From: an uncultured Altererythrobacter sp. | GTDB taxonomy: Bacteria; Pseudomonadota; Alphaproteobacteria; Sphingomonadales; Sphingomonadaceae | Assembly: GCA_946886565.1 (NCBI GenBank) | Contig: CAMPIX010000047.1 | Coordinates: forward strand, 1 to 8,343 | Length of the DNA: 8,343 nucleotides | Direction of reading: 5' to 3' | Shown: one piece after another, positions 1-6,784 of the stretch | Numbering within the stretch: position 1 is the first letter of the stretch | How the letters are laid out: each line of letters opens with the position of its first letter | Translations under genes and position numbers: made by a program | The notes under the pieces: model-generated | The model's database searches: none | Told to the model about the DNA's origin: nothing | What the model saw: only the letters and a program-made list of their open reading frames with translations

Positions 1-723
1 TCCTCCACGCTGCTGTTCCAGAAGCCGATCAGCTGGAGCATCGGGCTCGAGGCGGTGGCAACCCGCGAGCGGCCCCCCGTGACCGACGATTCGCCGGCTC
101 AGCCGCGCGAGACCTACTTTGTCGGCGCGATCCCCGGCTTCATCCAGCTCGACACCACGGACGATCTGCTCGACCCGACCAGGGGCTTCCGGGTCTCGGC
201 GCGGCTCTCGCCCGAGGTTTCGCGCAACGACGGGGTGCAGAGCTTCTACCTGAGCAGCCAGTTCGACGCGAGCTACTACCAGCAGGTCAGCGACACGGTG
301 ATCGTCGCGGGCCGCGCGCGGTTCGGCACGATCGTCGGCACCGCGATCGACAACATCGCGCCCTCGCGCCGGTTCTACGCCGGCGGCGGTGGCTCGGTGC
401 GCGGCTACGGTTATCGCACGATCGGGCCGCGTGACGAGAACGGCGACCCGACCGGCGGCCGATCGCTCGCCGAAGTCGCGCTCGAGGCACGGATCAGGAC
501 CGGCTTCTTCGACGGCGCGCTCTCGGTCGTGCCGTTCATCGACGCGGGCACGGTGAGCACCAGCACCACGCCCGACTTCGAGACCTTCCGCGTCGGCGCG
601 GGGCTCGGCGTGCGCTACCAGACCGGCTTCGGCCCGATCCGGATCGACGTCGGCGCGCCGCTCAACCCGGGGCCCGGCGACAGTCCGGTCGCGGTCTACG
701 TTTCGCTCGGGCAGGCGTTCTGA
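1..723 (+). CDS. tamA: TamA-like outer membrane barrel protein, C-terminal part (5' end outside window)
   Basis: This is the C-terminal 240 residues of a BamA/TamA (Omp85) superfamily protein. The frame is open from base 1, so the gene begins before the window; the GTG at 55 is an internal Val codon and not a start. The visible part is outer-membrane beta-barrel. It has an early strand with the family-typical TTDDLLDPTRGFR stretch (bases 154-192), the conserved loop-6 motif VRGY (bases 397-408) after a Gly-rich turn, a late strand VVPFIDAG, and a C-terminal Phe as expected for a barrel assembly signal. In the family, TamA works with TamB to insert or supply certain outer membrane components. 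The assignment to TamA rather than another Omp85 member rests mainly on the tamB gene that follows, overlapping by one base (TGATG). The POTRA domains and signal peptide cannot be seen. Confidence 0.9.
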   Translation, partial: SSTLLFQKPISWSIGLEAVATRERPPVTDDSPAQPRETYFVGAIPGFIQLDTTDDLLDPTRGFRVSARLSPEVSRNDGVQSFYLSSQFDASYYQQVSDTVIVAGRARFGTIVGTAIDNIAPSRRFYAGGGGSVRGYGYRTIGPRDENGDPTGGRSLAEVALEARIRTGFFDGALSVVPFIDAGTVSTSTTPDFETFRVGAGLGVRYQTGFGPIRIDVGAPLNPGPGDSPVAVYVSLGQAF

Positions 724-3700
724 TGGCCGAGGGCGAGATCGTCGACGATCCGGCGGCCGAGCCGGTCCCCCCGCGCCGTTCGCGCCTCACCCGCACCGGG
801 CGCTGGGTATTCGGCGGCATCGCGGGCCTTCTCGGCCTCGTGCTGCTCGGCCTCGCGGTGCTCAACAGCCCGATCGGCCAGCGCTTCATCGTCGACCAGA
901 TCGCGAACGTGGCGCCCGCTTCGGGCCTGCGGGTCGAAGTCGGACGGATCGAGGGCGACATCTACGGGCAGGCGACGCTGCACGACGTGGTGCTCTCCGA
1001 CCCCAAGGGTCCTTTCCTGACCGTCCCCGTCGCCGAGATCGACTGGCGGCCGCTCAACTGGCTGTGGAGCGGGCTCGACGTGCGCCGTCTCGTCGCGCGC
1101 CGCGGCACTTTGCTGCGCGTGCCCGAATTGCTCCCCGGCGATCCCGACGCGCCCATCCTGCCCAACTTCGATATCCGGATCGACCGGTTCGAGCTCGACA
1201 ATTTCCGCATCGCGCGCGGAGTGGTCGACGACCGCGTGCACCGGGTCGACCTTTCGGCGCGAGCCGACATTCGCGAAGGCCGCGTGTTCCTCGCCGCCGA
1301 CGGCACGCTCGGCCAGCGCGACCGGGTGCAACTGCTGGTCGACGCCGAACCGGACGGTGACCGCTTCGATATCGATCTCGACTATCTCGCGCCGACCGAA
1401 GGCGTGATAGCCGGGCTTGTCGGTGCCGACGCCGGCTATCGCGCGCAGATCGAGGGTTCCGGTACATGGAGCGACTGGCGCGGCGCACTGCTCGTCCAGC
1501 GCGAGGGCGAGCGTTTTGCGGCGTTCCGCCTGACCAATCGCGCGGGCCTCTACGGGATCGTTGGGCAGGCCACTCCGGCGCCCGCGCTGACCGGCCAGCT
1601 TGCCGAAACTTTCGACGGTCCGATTTCGCTCGCGGCGTTCGGCACGCTCGACGACAGCGTGCTCGCGGGCGAGATGGCGGTGCGCGCCGATGGCATGGCC
1701 GCCGATGCCGAGGGCACGGTCGATCTCGCCAACAACGCCTTCGACGACCTCGACCTCGACCTGCGCCTCGCGCAATTCGCCTTCGGACCCGACATCGCGA
1801 TCGAAGGTGCGCGCATGCTCGCGACGCTCGACGGCGAGTTCCGGGACTTGACCATCGGCCACCGCCTCGTCGTCGATCGTTTCGCCAGCGGCACGACCGA
1901 AGTCCGCGGCCTGGTGCAGGAAGGGACGGCGGCCTACGACGGATCGCGCTGGACGTTGCCGCTCGACACGCGCGTCCAGCAGGTGATCGCGGGCAACGAA
2001 CTGCTCGATCCACGGCTTGTCCGCGGGCGGCTGGCGGGCACAATAACCTACACCGGCACGCGCGTGATGGGTGACGGCTTGCGTCTGGTGTTCCCCGACG
2101 CGAGCGCGCGCTTCGCCCTGCGCGGCGACACGCGCACCGGCGCCTATGCGCTCGCCGGGCCGGTCCAGATGCGCGGACTGCAGCTCGAGAATATCGGTAC
2201 CGTCAGCGGCAACGCGAAGATCCTGTTCAAGATCGCCGACGGGGTGCCCTGGTCGCTGCGCGCCAATTTCGCGGGACGTATTCCCGAGGTCACCAATGCC
2301 ACGCTGGCGAACGTCGCCGGCCCCTCGATCCGCTTCCGCGGCGGGGTCGCGCTCGGCGGTGCGAGCCCGCTGGTGCTCGACGACGTCGCGATCGAGGCGG
2401 CCAAACTCCAGCTCCGGCTCGATGGCCGGGTGCGCGACGGGCAAACCACAATCGCCGGGCGCGGCACCCACACCGAATACGGCCCGTTCACGGTCGAGGC
2501 CGCGCTTGATGGCGAGGGACCGCGAGCCGAGCTGGTCTTCGCCAGCCCTCTGCCCGCCGCAGGGCTCGAGGACGTGCGCGTAGCCATCGCGCCGATCGAG
2601 GACGGGTTCCGGATCGACACCGAGGGCGGCTCGCTGCTCGGCCCGTTCGAGGGCGTGCTCGACCTCTACATGCCCGCCGGCGGCCCGACGCGGATTTCGG
2701 TCGAGCGGCTCGACGTGTGGCAGACCACCGTGCGCGGCGATCTGGTGCTGGGCGATGCCGGGGTGACCGGAGACCTGGCGCTCGCGGGCGGGGGGCTCGA
2801 CGGCACGATCGCGCTCTCCCCACGGGGCGGCGGGCAGGCGTTCGACATCGACCTCGTGGCGAACGATGCGCGCTTCGGCGGCGAGACCCGCATCGCCATC
2901 GCGCGCGCGCAGATCGAAGGTTCGGGCCTGCTGGTCGACGGCAACAGCACCATCCAGGGCAGCGTGTCGGCGCAGGGCGTGCAATACGGCACGCTGTTCC
3001 TGGGCCGCCTCGCCGCCAATGCCGAGTTGCGCAACGGGGTGGGCGAAGTCACGGCCGCGCTCTCCGGCCGTCGCGGGAGCCGCTTCAACATGCAGCTCAC
3101 GGCGCAAGTCGCCCCCCGGCGAATCGCGGTCGCGGCGCGCGGCGAATTCGCGGGCCGGCGCATCCGCATGCCGCGCCGCGCGGTGCTGCTGGCGCAAGAC
3201 AGCGGCGGGTGGGTCCTCCAGCCGACCCAGCTCAACTACGGCCGCGGGATCGCGATCGCGCAGGGGCGCTTCGGTGGCGCCGGACCGACGGCGCTCGAGC
3301 TGCGGCTCGCGCGCATGCCGCTTTCGCTGGTCGACGTGGTCGTGGCCGATGTCGGGCTGGGGGGCACCGTTTCGGGTGTGATCGACTACAGCAGCGGCAG
3401 CAACGGCCCGCCGGTCGGCAGCGCACGAGTGAAAGTCACCGGTCTCACCCGATCGGGACTCGTCCTGTCGTCGCGCCCGGTCGATCTCGCACTGGTCGCG
3501 CGGCTGGGCGAAGACCGGCTCGAGGCGCGGGCGGTGATCGACGAGGGTGAGGAACGGCGCGGGCGGCTCCAGGCGCGCATTTCTGGCATGCCGCGCACGG
3601 GCGCGCTGTTCGACCGGCTGCGGGCGGGCAGCCTTGCAGCGCAGCTCCGCTACACCGGCCCGGCCGACGCGCTGTGGCGGCTCGCTGCGATCGACCTGTT

Positions 3701-4916
3701 CGACTTTACGGGTCCGATCCGGGTCGGGGTCAACGTCACCGGGACCCTTGCCGATCCGCAAGTGCGCGGCTCCCTGGCGAGCGACGACTTGCGCGTGCGC
3801 AGCGGAGTCTCGGGCACCGACATCACCGACGTAACCGTGCGCGGCGACTTCTCGGGCTCGCGCCTGCGCCTGACGCGCTTCAGCGGAACGACGCCGAACG
3901 GCGGCACTGTCTCGGGCAGCGGTACGGTGACCCTGCGCGATCTCGGCGAGCGCGGGCCGCAGATGGACATTCGGGCCGCGGCCCGCAACGCGCGCCTGCT
4001 CAACGCCAACGGCCTTTCCGCAACGGTGACCGGACCGTTGCGGATCGTTTCCGACGGGATCGGCGGCACGATCGCGGGCCGCCTGCTGGTCAACCGCGCG
4101 AGCTGGACGCTGGGTGCGGCCACCGCCGCGCAGGAACTGCCGCAGATCGAGACGCGGGAGATCAACACCCCCGCCGACATCGCGCCCGCGCCCGCTGCCA
4201 GCGCACCGTGGCGCTATCTGATCGATGCGCGCGCGCCGAGCCGGATCGACGTCGACGGCCTCGGGCTCGAGAGCGAATGGAGCGCCAATGTCCGCATTCG
4301 CGGCACGACCGACGATCCGCGTATCGGCGGCTCGGCGCAGGTCGTGCGCGGCGACTACACCTTCGCGGGGACGACGTTCGAGCTCACCCGCGGGCGGATC
4401 GAGTTCGACGAGAACACGCCGATCGATCCGCGGCTCGACATTCGTGCGGAGACCGAACGCGATGGCCTCAGTGTCACCGTGCTGGTGCAGGGCAACGCCA
4501 TGCAGCCCGAGATCAGCTTCAGCTCGTCGCCCCCGCTGCCCGAGGAGGAAATCCTCGCCCGGCTGTTGTTCGGCGGTTCGATCACCAGTCTTTCCGCGAC
4601 CGACGCGCTCCAGCTCGGCGCGGCGGTGGCGAGCCTGCGCGGTGGGGGCGGGATGGACCCGATCAACCGCCTGCGCACAGCGATCGGGCTCGACCGCCTG
4701 CGCCTCGTCGGTCCCGACCCGGCGCTCGACCGCGGGACCGCAGTGGCGGTGGGCAAGAACTTCGGCCGCCGCTTCTACGCCGAAATCATCACCGACGGGC
4801 AGGGCTACAGCGCGACCGAGGTCGAGTTCCGCGTCACCTCGTGGCTCTCGCTGCTCGCCAGCGTGTCGACCATCGGGCGCGAGGCCGTACGGGTGGAGGT
4901 CAGCCGCGACTACTGA
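723..4916 (+). CDS. tamB: TamB, translocation and assembly module inner membrane/periplasmic protein
   Basis: This is a complete 1397-aa TamB family protein; the E. coli homologue is about 1260 aa and alphaproteobacterial members are often longer. After a short cytoplasmic, Arg-rich N-terminus comes one membrane anchor (about residues 29-47, rich in Gly/Leu/Val), then a very long periplasmic region of repetitive beta-strand character with many short Asp/Gly-rich turns. This fits the beta-taco groove known for TamB and other AsmA-like lipid-transfer proteins. The C-terminal third carries the TamB/DUF490 domain, recognisable from PEISFSSSPPLPEEEILARL (starting at about residue 1262) and a final barrel-like segment ending in SRDY. 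The known role is to partner TamA and help move lipids or proteins to the outer membrane. The ATG at 723 overlaps the tamA stop (TGATG), which argues for translational coupling. The gene contains no TTA, CTA or TCA codons. Its 3' end overlaps a convergent lysozyme gene by 7 bases. Confidence 0.95.
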   Translation: MAEGEIVDDPAAEPVPPRRSRLTRTGRWVFGGIAGLLGLVLLGLAVLNSPIGQRFIVDQIANVAPASGLRVEVGRIEGDIYGQATLHDVVLSDPKGPFLTVPVAEIDWRPLNWLWSGLDVRRLVARRGTLLRVPELLPGDPDAPILPNFDIRIDRFELDNFRIARGVVDDRVHRVDLSARADIREGRVFLAADGTLGQRDRVQLLVDAEPDGDRFDIDLDYLAPTEGVIAGLVGADAGYRAQIEGSGTWSDWRGALLVQREGERFAAFRLTNRAGLYGIVGQATPAPALTGQLAETFDGPISLAAFGTLDDSVLAGEMAVRADGMAADAEGTVDLANNAFDDLDLDLRLAQFAFGPDIAIEGARMLATLDGEFRDLTIGHRLVVDRFASGTTEVRGLVQEGTAAYDGSRWTLPLDTRVQQVIAGNELLDPRLVRGRLAGTITYTGTRVMGDGLRLVFPDASARFALRGDTRTGAYALAGPVQMRGLQLENIGTVSGNAKILFKIADGVPWSLRANFAGRIPEVTNATLANVAGPSIRFRGGVALGGASPLVLDDVAIEAAKLQLRLDGRVRDGQTTIAGRGTHTEYGPFTVEAALDGEGPRAELVFASPLPAAGLEDVRVAIAPIEDGFRIDTEGGSLLGPFEGVLDLYMPAGGPTRISVERLDVWQTTVRGDLVLGDAGVTGDLALAGGGLDGTIALSPRGGGQAFDIDLVANDARFGGETRIAIARAQIEGSGLLVDGNSTIQGSVSAQGVQYGTLFLGRLAANAELRNGVGEVTAALSGRRGSRFNMQLTAQVAPRRIAVAARGEFAGRRIRMPRRAVLLAQDSGGWVLQPTQLNYGRGIAIAQGRFGGAGPTALELRLARMPLSLVDVVVADVGLGGTVSGVIDYSSGSNGPPVGSARVKVTGLTRSGLVLSSRPVDLALVARLGEDRLEARAVIDEGEERRGRLQARISGMPRTGALFDRLRAGSLAAQLRYTGPADALWRLAAIDLFDFTGPIRVGVNVTGTLADPQVRGSLASDDLRVRSGVSGTDITDVTVRGDFSGSRLRLTRFSGTTPNGGTVSGSGTVTLRDLGERGPQMDIRAAARNARLLNANGLSATVTGPLRIVSDGIGGTIAGRLLVNRASWTLGAATAAQELPQIETREINTPADIAPAPAASAPWRYLIDARAPSRIDVDGLGLESEWSANVRIRGTTDDPRIGGSAQVVRGDYTFAGTTFELTRGRIEFDENTPIDPRLDIRAETERDGLSVTVLVQGNAMQPEISFSSSPPLPEEEILARLLFGGSITSLSATDALQLGAAVASLRGGGGMDPINRLRTAIGLDRLRLVGPDPALDRGTAVAVGKNFGRRFYAEIITDGQGYSATEVEFRVTSWLSLLASVSTIGREAVRVEVSRDY

Positions 4917-5554
4917 CATTCGCGGTCTCCGGAATAGAGCCGCGCCTCGGCCGCGCGGCGCCGCACCAAGCCGTTGAGCACCCGCCCGCCGGCGTGCTTC
5001 CAGCGGGCGAACTCGCGCGCGGCCCCGGCGTGATCGCCCGCGACGTGCAACCGGGTCAGCGTCGCGCGGGCGATCGCACCGGTGTTGTAGTGAAAACTGA
5101 CCAGCGCATCGAACTGCGCCTGCGTGGTGGGCACCCGTCCGATCGTGCCTCCGATCGCGGCGGCGACCTCGGCGGCGTAGCGTTCGAGGTCGCGTTCGAG
5201 CCGTGCATCGCATTCGGCCTGGGTCCACACGGTGCCGGGGCCGATGCCGGAACCGGTCGCACCCCAGCCGATCGTCCACGGATCACCGCCGGTTCCCGGA
5301 TCGGGATAGGCCTCGACCAGCCCGTCGCTCCGTCGCCGCGCGCAGCCCTCGAAGCGCTTGATCAGCGCAATGCCGTCGGGTCCCACCGTTTGCGCGCCGG
5401 CGAGACATGGACCACATGTTACACTGTCCTGGGGTAAAAGATCCGCGCCTGCGTCGGCCGCATCCAGCGCCCGGTCGAGCGCGTCCACCTCCGCCTGCCG
5501 GAACCCACGCCCGAGCATTCGCCGGACCGCGTCGAAAATCGTCTTGCGCTGCAT
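4910..5554 (-). CDS. Phage-type lysozyme (GH24 endolysin-like muramidase)
   Basis: This 214-aa protein has a C-terminal T4-lysozyme-like GH24 domain, whose known members cut the MurNAc-GlcNAc bond of peptidoglycan. Visible family marks are the catalytic Glu in IKRFEGC (E69), the following AYPDPG with probable Asp85, WTIGWG with Thr94, the helix QFDALVSFHYNTG (about 148-160) and the C-terminal GLVRRRAAEARLY. The N-terminal 35 residues (IFDAVRRMLGRGF, AEVDALDRALDAA) form a predicted helical segment like that seen on some phage endolysins. No signal peptide or membrane segment is visible. I chose the ATG at 5554 over a TTG at 5590 because a perfect GAGGTG Shine-Dalgarno lies 5 bases upstream. 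The linker (about residues 39-52) is AT-rich, contains a CGPC pair and uses codons rare in this window. No phage genes flank it, so it is either a domesticated endolysin or a chromosomal muramidase. The exact role is unknown. Confidence 0.87.
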   Translation of the reverse strand: MQRKTIFDAVRRMLGRGFRQAEVDALDRALDAADAGADLLPQDSVTCGPCLAGAQTVGPDGIALIKRFEGCARRRSDGLVEAYPDPGTGGDPWTIGWGATGSGIGPGTVWTQAECDARLERDLERYAAEVAAAIGGTIGRVPTTQAQFDALVSFHYNTGAIARATLTRLHVAGDHAGAAREFARWKHAGGRVLNGLVRRRAAEARLYSGDRECQ

Positions 5555-5559
5555 GGTGC

Positions 5560-5565
5560 CACCTC
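5560..5565 (-). promoter_or_regulatory. Shine-Dalgarno site of the lysozyme gene
   Basis: Read on the minus strand this is GAGGTG, a six-base match to the anti-Shine-Dalgarno complement, five bases before the ATG at 5554. It decides the start against the in-frame TTG 12 codons upstream. No convincing -35/-10 promoter was found in the 83-bp gap (5555-5637) to the upstream deacetylase gene, which leaves co-transcription with that gene possible. Confidence 0.7.
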
Positions 5566-5637
5566 GTCGAAGCGAATCGAGGCGCAACAACTAGGCAGCA
5601 TCGGGGCGTGTAGGAAAATGGTTTTTGGCGGGCGAGG

Positions 5638-6525
5638 TCAGGCCGCGAGGGCTTCGGCCTTGACGAAATCCTTCTGGGTCCGGACCACGATCTCGCCCCG
5701 GTCGCGCAACCGCACGGCTTCCTCGATGATCGCGACGAGATTCTCCAGCGTTGCGGGCGCGGTCGCGATATTCTCGGGATGGGTCCAGAAATGCGCGACG
5801 CCGCCGGTCCGCGCCGCATCCTCGATGATCGAGCGCGCGCGCAACCGGGTCACGGCCGGTGGCACCAGTTTGCGCAGATGCGACAGCCAGTTGATGAAAT
5901 ATCCCGCCGGAATCGCGGCGGGCTCGCCCGGCGCGCTCGTCGAGCGGCGCGGTTCCTGCGCACGTTCACGAACGTTGAACTCCGCAGCCAGGCTGGCGAG
6001 CCGCGAGCCGCGCTGCGGCGCTTCGCGGTAGGCGATCACCCCCGCTTCGGCGAGCCGGACCAGATGGCCGACCCGATTGCGCGGGAAGATGAAGGTCTGC
6101 CCGGCGAGATCGGGGATGAGCGACAGTTCGAAATCTGCCTGGCTCGGGCTCAGATCGTCGAACGGCGTATGCGTTCCACCGTGCGAGGCCAGCTCGTGCA
6201 AGTCGCCAACCATGTCGCGGTACCAAGGCGCGCGCCAGCCTTGCCCAGTTCCGCCTTGCAGATCGGCGAGCGCAGGACGGGCATAGGGCAAGTCTTGCGC
6301 AATGTCCGCGAGCGGCAAGGCGGCGAACTCCTCGTCGGACATCGCGAACAGGGCCACGCTGGCGAAAGTGGCGGGCACCTCGAACCCGGCGAAGACATCG
6401 CAAACCCTGCCATAGGTCGCGCGCAGATTGGCATCGTCGAGCGAGGCGTGATGCTCGCGCGTCAAATGATCCGCGACGCCCCATTTGCCCTCGCAGTCGA
6501 GGCTGAAAACAACTGTGCCGGTCAT
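5638..6525 (-). CDS. Polysaccharide deacetylase-like protein (CE4/NodB-fold), putative
   Basis: This 295-aa protein resembles the CE4 (NodB homology) polysaccharide deacetylase superfamily, whose members use a metal-bound water to remove N- or O-acetyl groups from sugars. In order it shows a first strand ending VVFSLDCEGKWG (D10, E12), which matches the D-x-E variant of motif 1 rather than the classical Asp-Asp pair. Next comes VPATFASVALF (50-60), then ELASHGGTH with H115 and H119 in the H-x3-H spacing of the metal-binding motif 2. After these are an IFPRNRVG segment (146-153) and HFWTHPEN with H249, a candidate for the last catalytic His. No signal peptide is evident, so it may act in the cytoplasm on a glycan precursor. 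The start at 6525 places the conserved strand at the N-terminus; a weak GGAG lies 11 bases upstream. A longer in-frame ORF from a GTG at 6738 would cross a terminator hairpin and is unlikely. The substrate is unknown. Confidence 0.82.
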   Translation of the reverse strand: MTGTVVFSLDCEGKWGVADHLTREHHASLDDANLRATYGRVCDVFAGFEVPATFASVALFAMSDEEFAALPLADIAQDLPYARPALADLQGGTGQGWRAPWYRDMVGDLHELASHGGTHTPFDDLSPSQADFELSLIPDLAGQTFIFPRNRVGHLVRLAEAGVIAYREAPQRGSRLASLAAEFNVRERAQEPRRSTSAPGEPAAIPAGYFINWLSHLRKLVPPAVTRLRARSIIEDAARTGGVAHFWTHPENIATAPATLENLVAIIEEAVRLRDRGEIVVRTQKDFVKAEALAA

Positions 6526-6784
6526 CGGGGTCGGTACTCCGGATCTCTGGTGGGGTGGCTGGCGGCTTGGCGCAATCCTGCGGGGTCGGCAAGGTTGCGA
6601 ATTGGGCCGGCCGGAAGGTCGCGCATGTGCGGCCGCGCGGCCCTCTGCTGCCTTACGCAGCGGCGCGGCTTGCGCTGCCCGATGCGGAACATAGAGAAGG
6701 GCGCCCGGATGCTCCGGACGCCCTTTTTTCGATAGCACTGCCGCAGAACTCGGGAGCTCACGCAGCCCAACGATAGCGCAAAAG
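6526..6784. other. Non-coding interval between glnA and the deacetylase gene, rich in inverted repeats
   Basis: This 259-bp gap has no supported ORF. It contains perfect palindromes at 6605-6612 (GGCCGGCC) and 6631-6642 (GGCCGCGCGGCC). A larger fold is possible in which 6604-6609 pairs with 6638-6643 and 6610-6613 pairs with 6630-6633. A small hairpin has stem GCTGC/GCAGC (6647-6651 with 6657-6661), and a terminator-type hairpin lies at 6698-6724. It must hold the leader and promoter of the deacetylase gene unless that gene is read through from glnA, but no clear -35/-10 pair could be picked on either strand. Whether the folds are functional or just a result of high GC cannot be told by eye. 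Confidence 0.6.
6698..6729. terminator. Intrinsic (rho-independent) terminator, probably of glnA, possibly bidirectional
   Basis: The stem pairs AGGGCG (6698-6703) with CGCCCT (6719-6724). After one C/A mismatch, CCGGA (6705-6709) pairs with TCCGG (6713-6717), leaving a TGC loop. It lies 55 bases past the glnA stop, so it is the natural end of the glnB-glnA transcript. Read in that direction the downstream tract is only CTTCTCTAT. On the plus strand the stem is followed by an uninterrupted T-run (T6 counting the last stem base), a much better terminator, though no plus-strand gene is known upstream. Confidence 0.8.

Noticed and set aside
4939..4959. Hairpin GCCGCGC/GCGCGGC as a tamB terminator
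   Set aside because: It has a 7-bp GC stem but no T-run on either strand, and it lies in an Arg/Ala-rich coding part of the lysozyme, where such repeats arise by chance.
696..5279. A 1527-codon open frame on the minus strand opposite tamB
   Set aside because: It is in exact complementary register with tamB, its translation is Arg/Ala/Asp/Gly low-complexity with no recognisable domain, and it runs into the lysozyme gene. It is a by-product of codon bias.
5399..5413. CGPC as a thioredoxin-type active site in the lysozyme
   Set aside because: No thioredoxin fold surrounds it. The pair sits in a short linker of unusual base composition.
3674..5437. A 587-codon plus-strand frame overlapping the end of tamB and the lysozyme
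   Set aside because: It lies in another frame of tamB, then antisense to the lysozyme. The translation is Arg-rich shadow composition with no motif.
5555..5590. TTG start for the lysozyme 12 codons upstream
   Set aside because: The ATG at 5554 has a perfect GAGGTG at ideal spacing, while the upstream TTG has no comparable site.
6604..6643. Possible SRP (4.5S) RNA because of a CCGGAAGG stretch
   Set aside because: The conserved GGAAGGAAGCAGCC-type domain IV sequence and its symmetric loop are absent; only the short GGAAGG match is present.
5779..6735. A 318-codon plus-strand frame opposite the deacetylase gene
   Set aside because: It is in complementary codon register with the deacetylase, which carries recognisable family motifs. 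The plus-strand product has none.
6526..6738. N-terminal extension of the deacetylase to a GTG at 6738
   Set aside because: The extra 71 residues are Arg/Pro/Ala-rich without domain character and would be translated across the glnA terminator hairpin. The conserved first strand begins right after the ATG at 6525.
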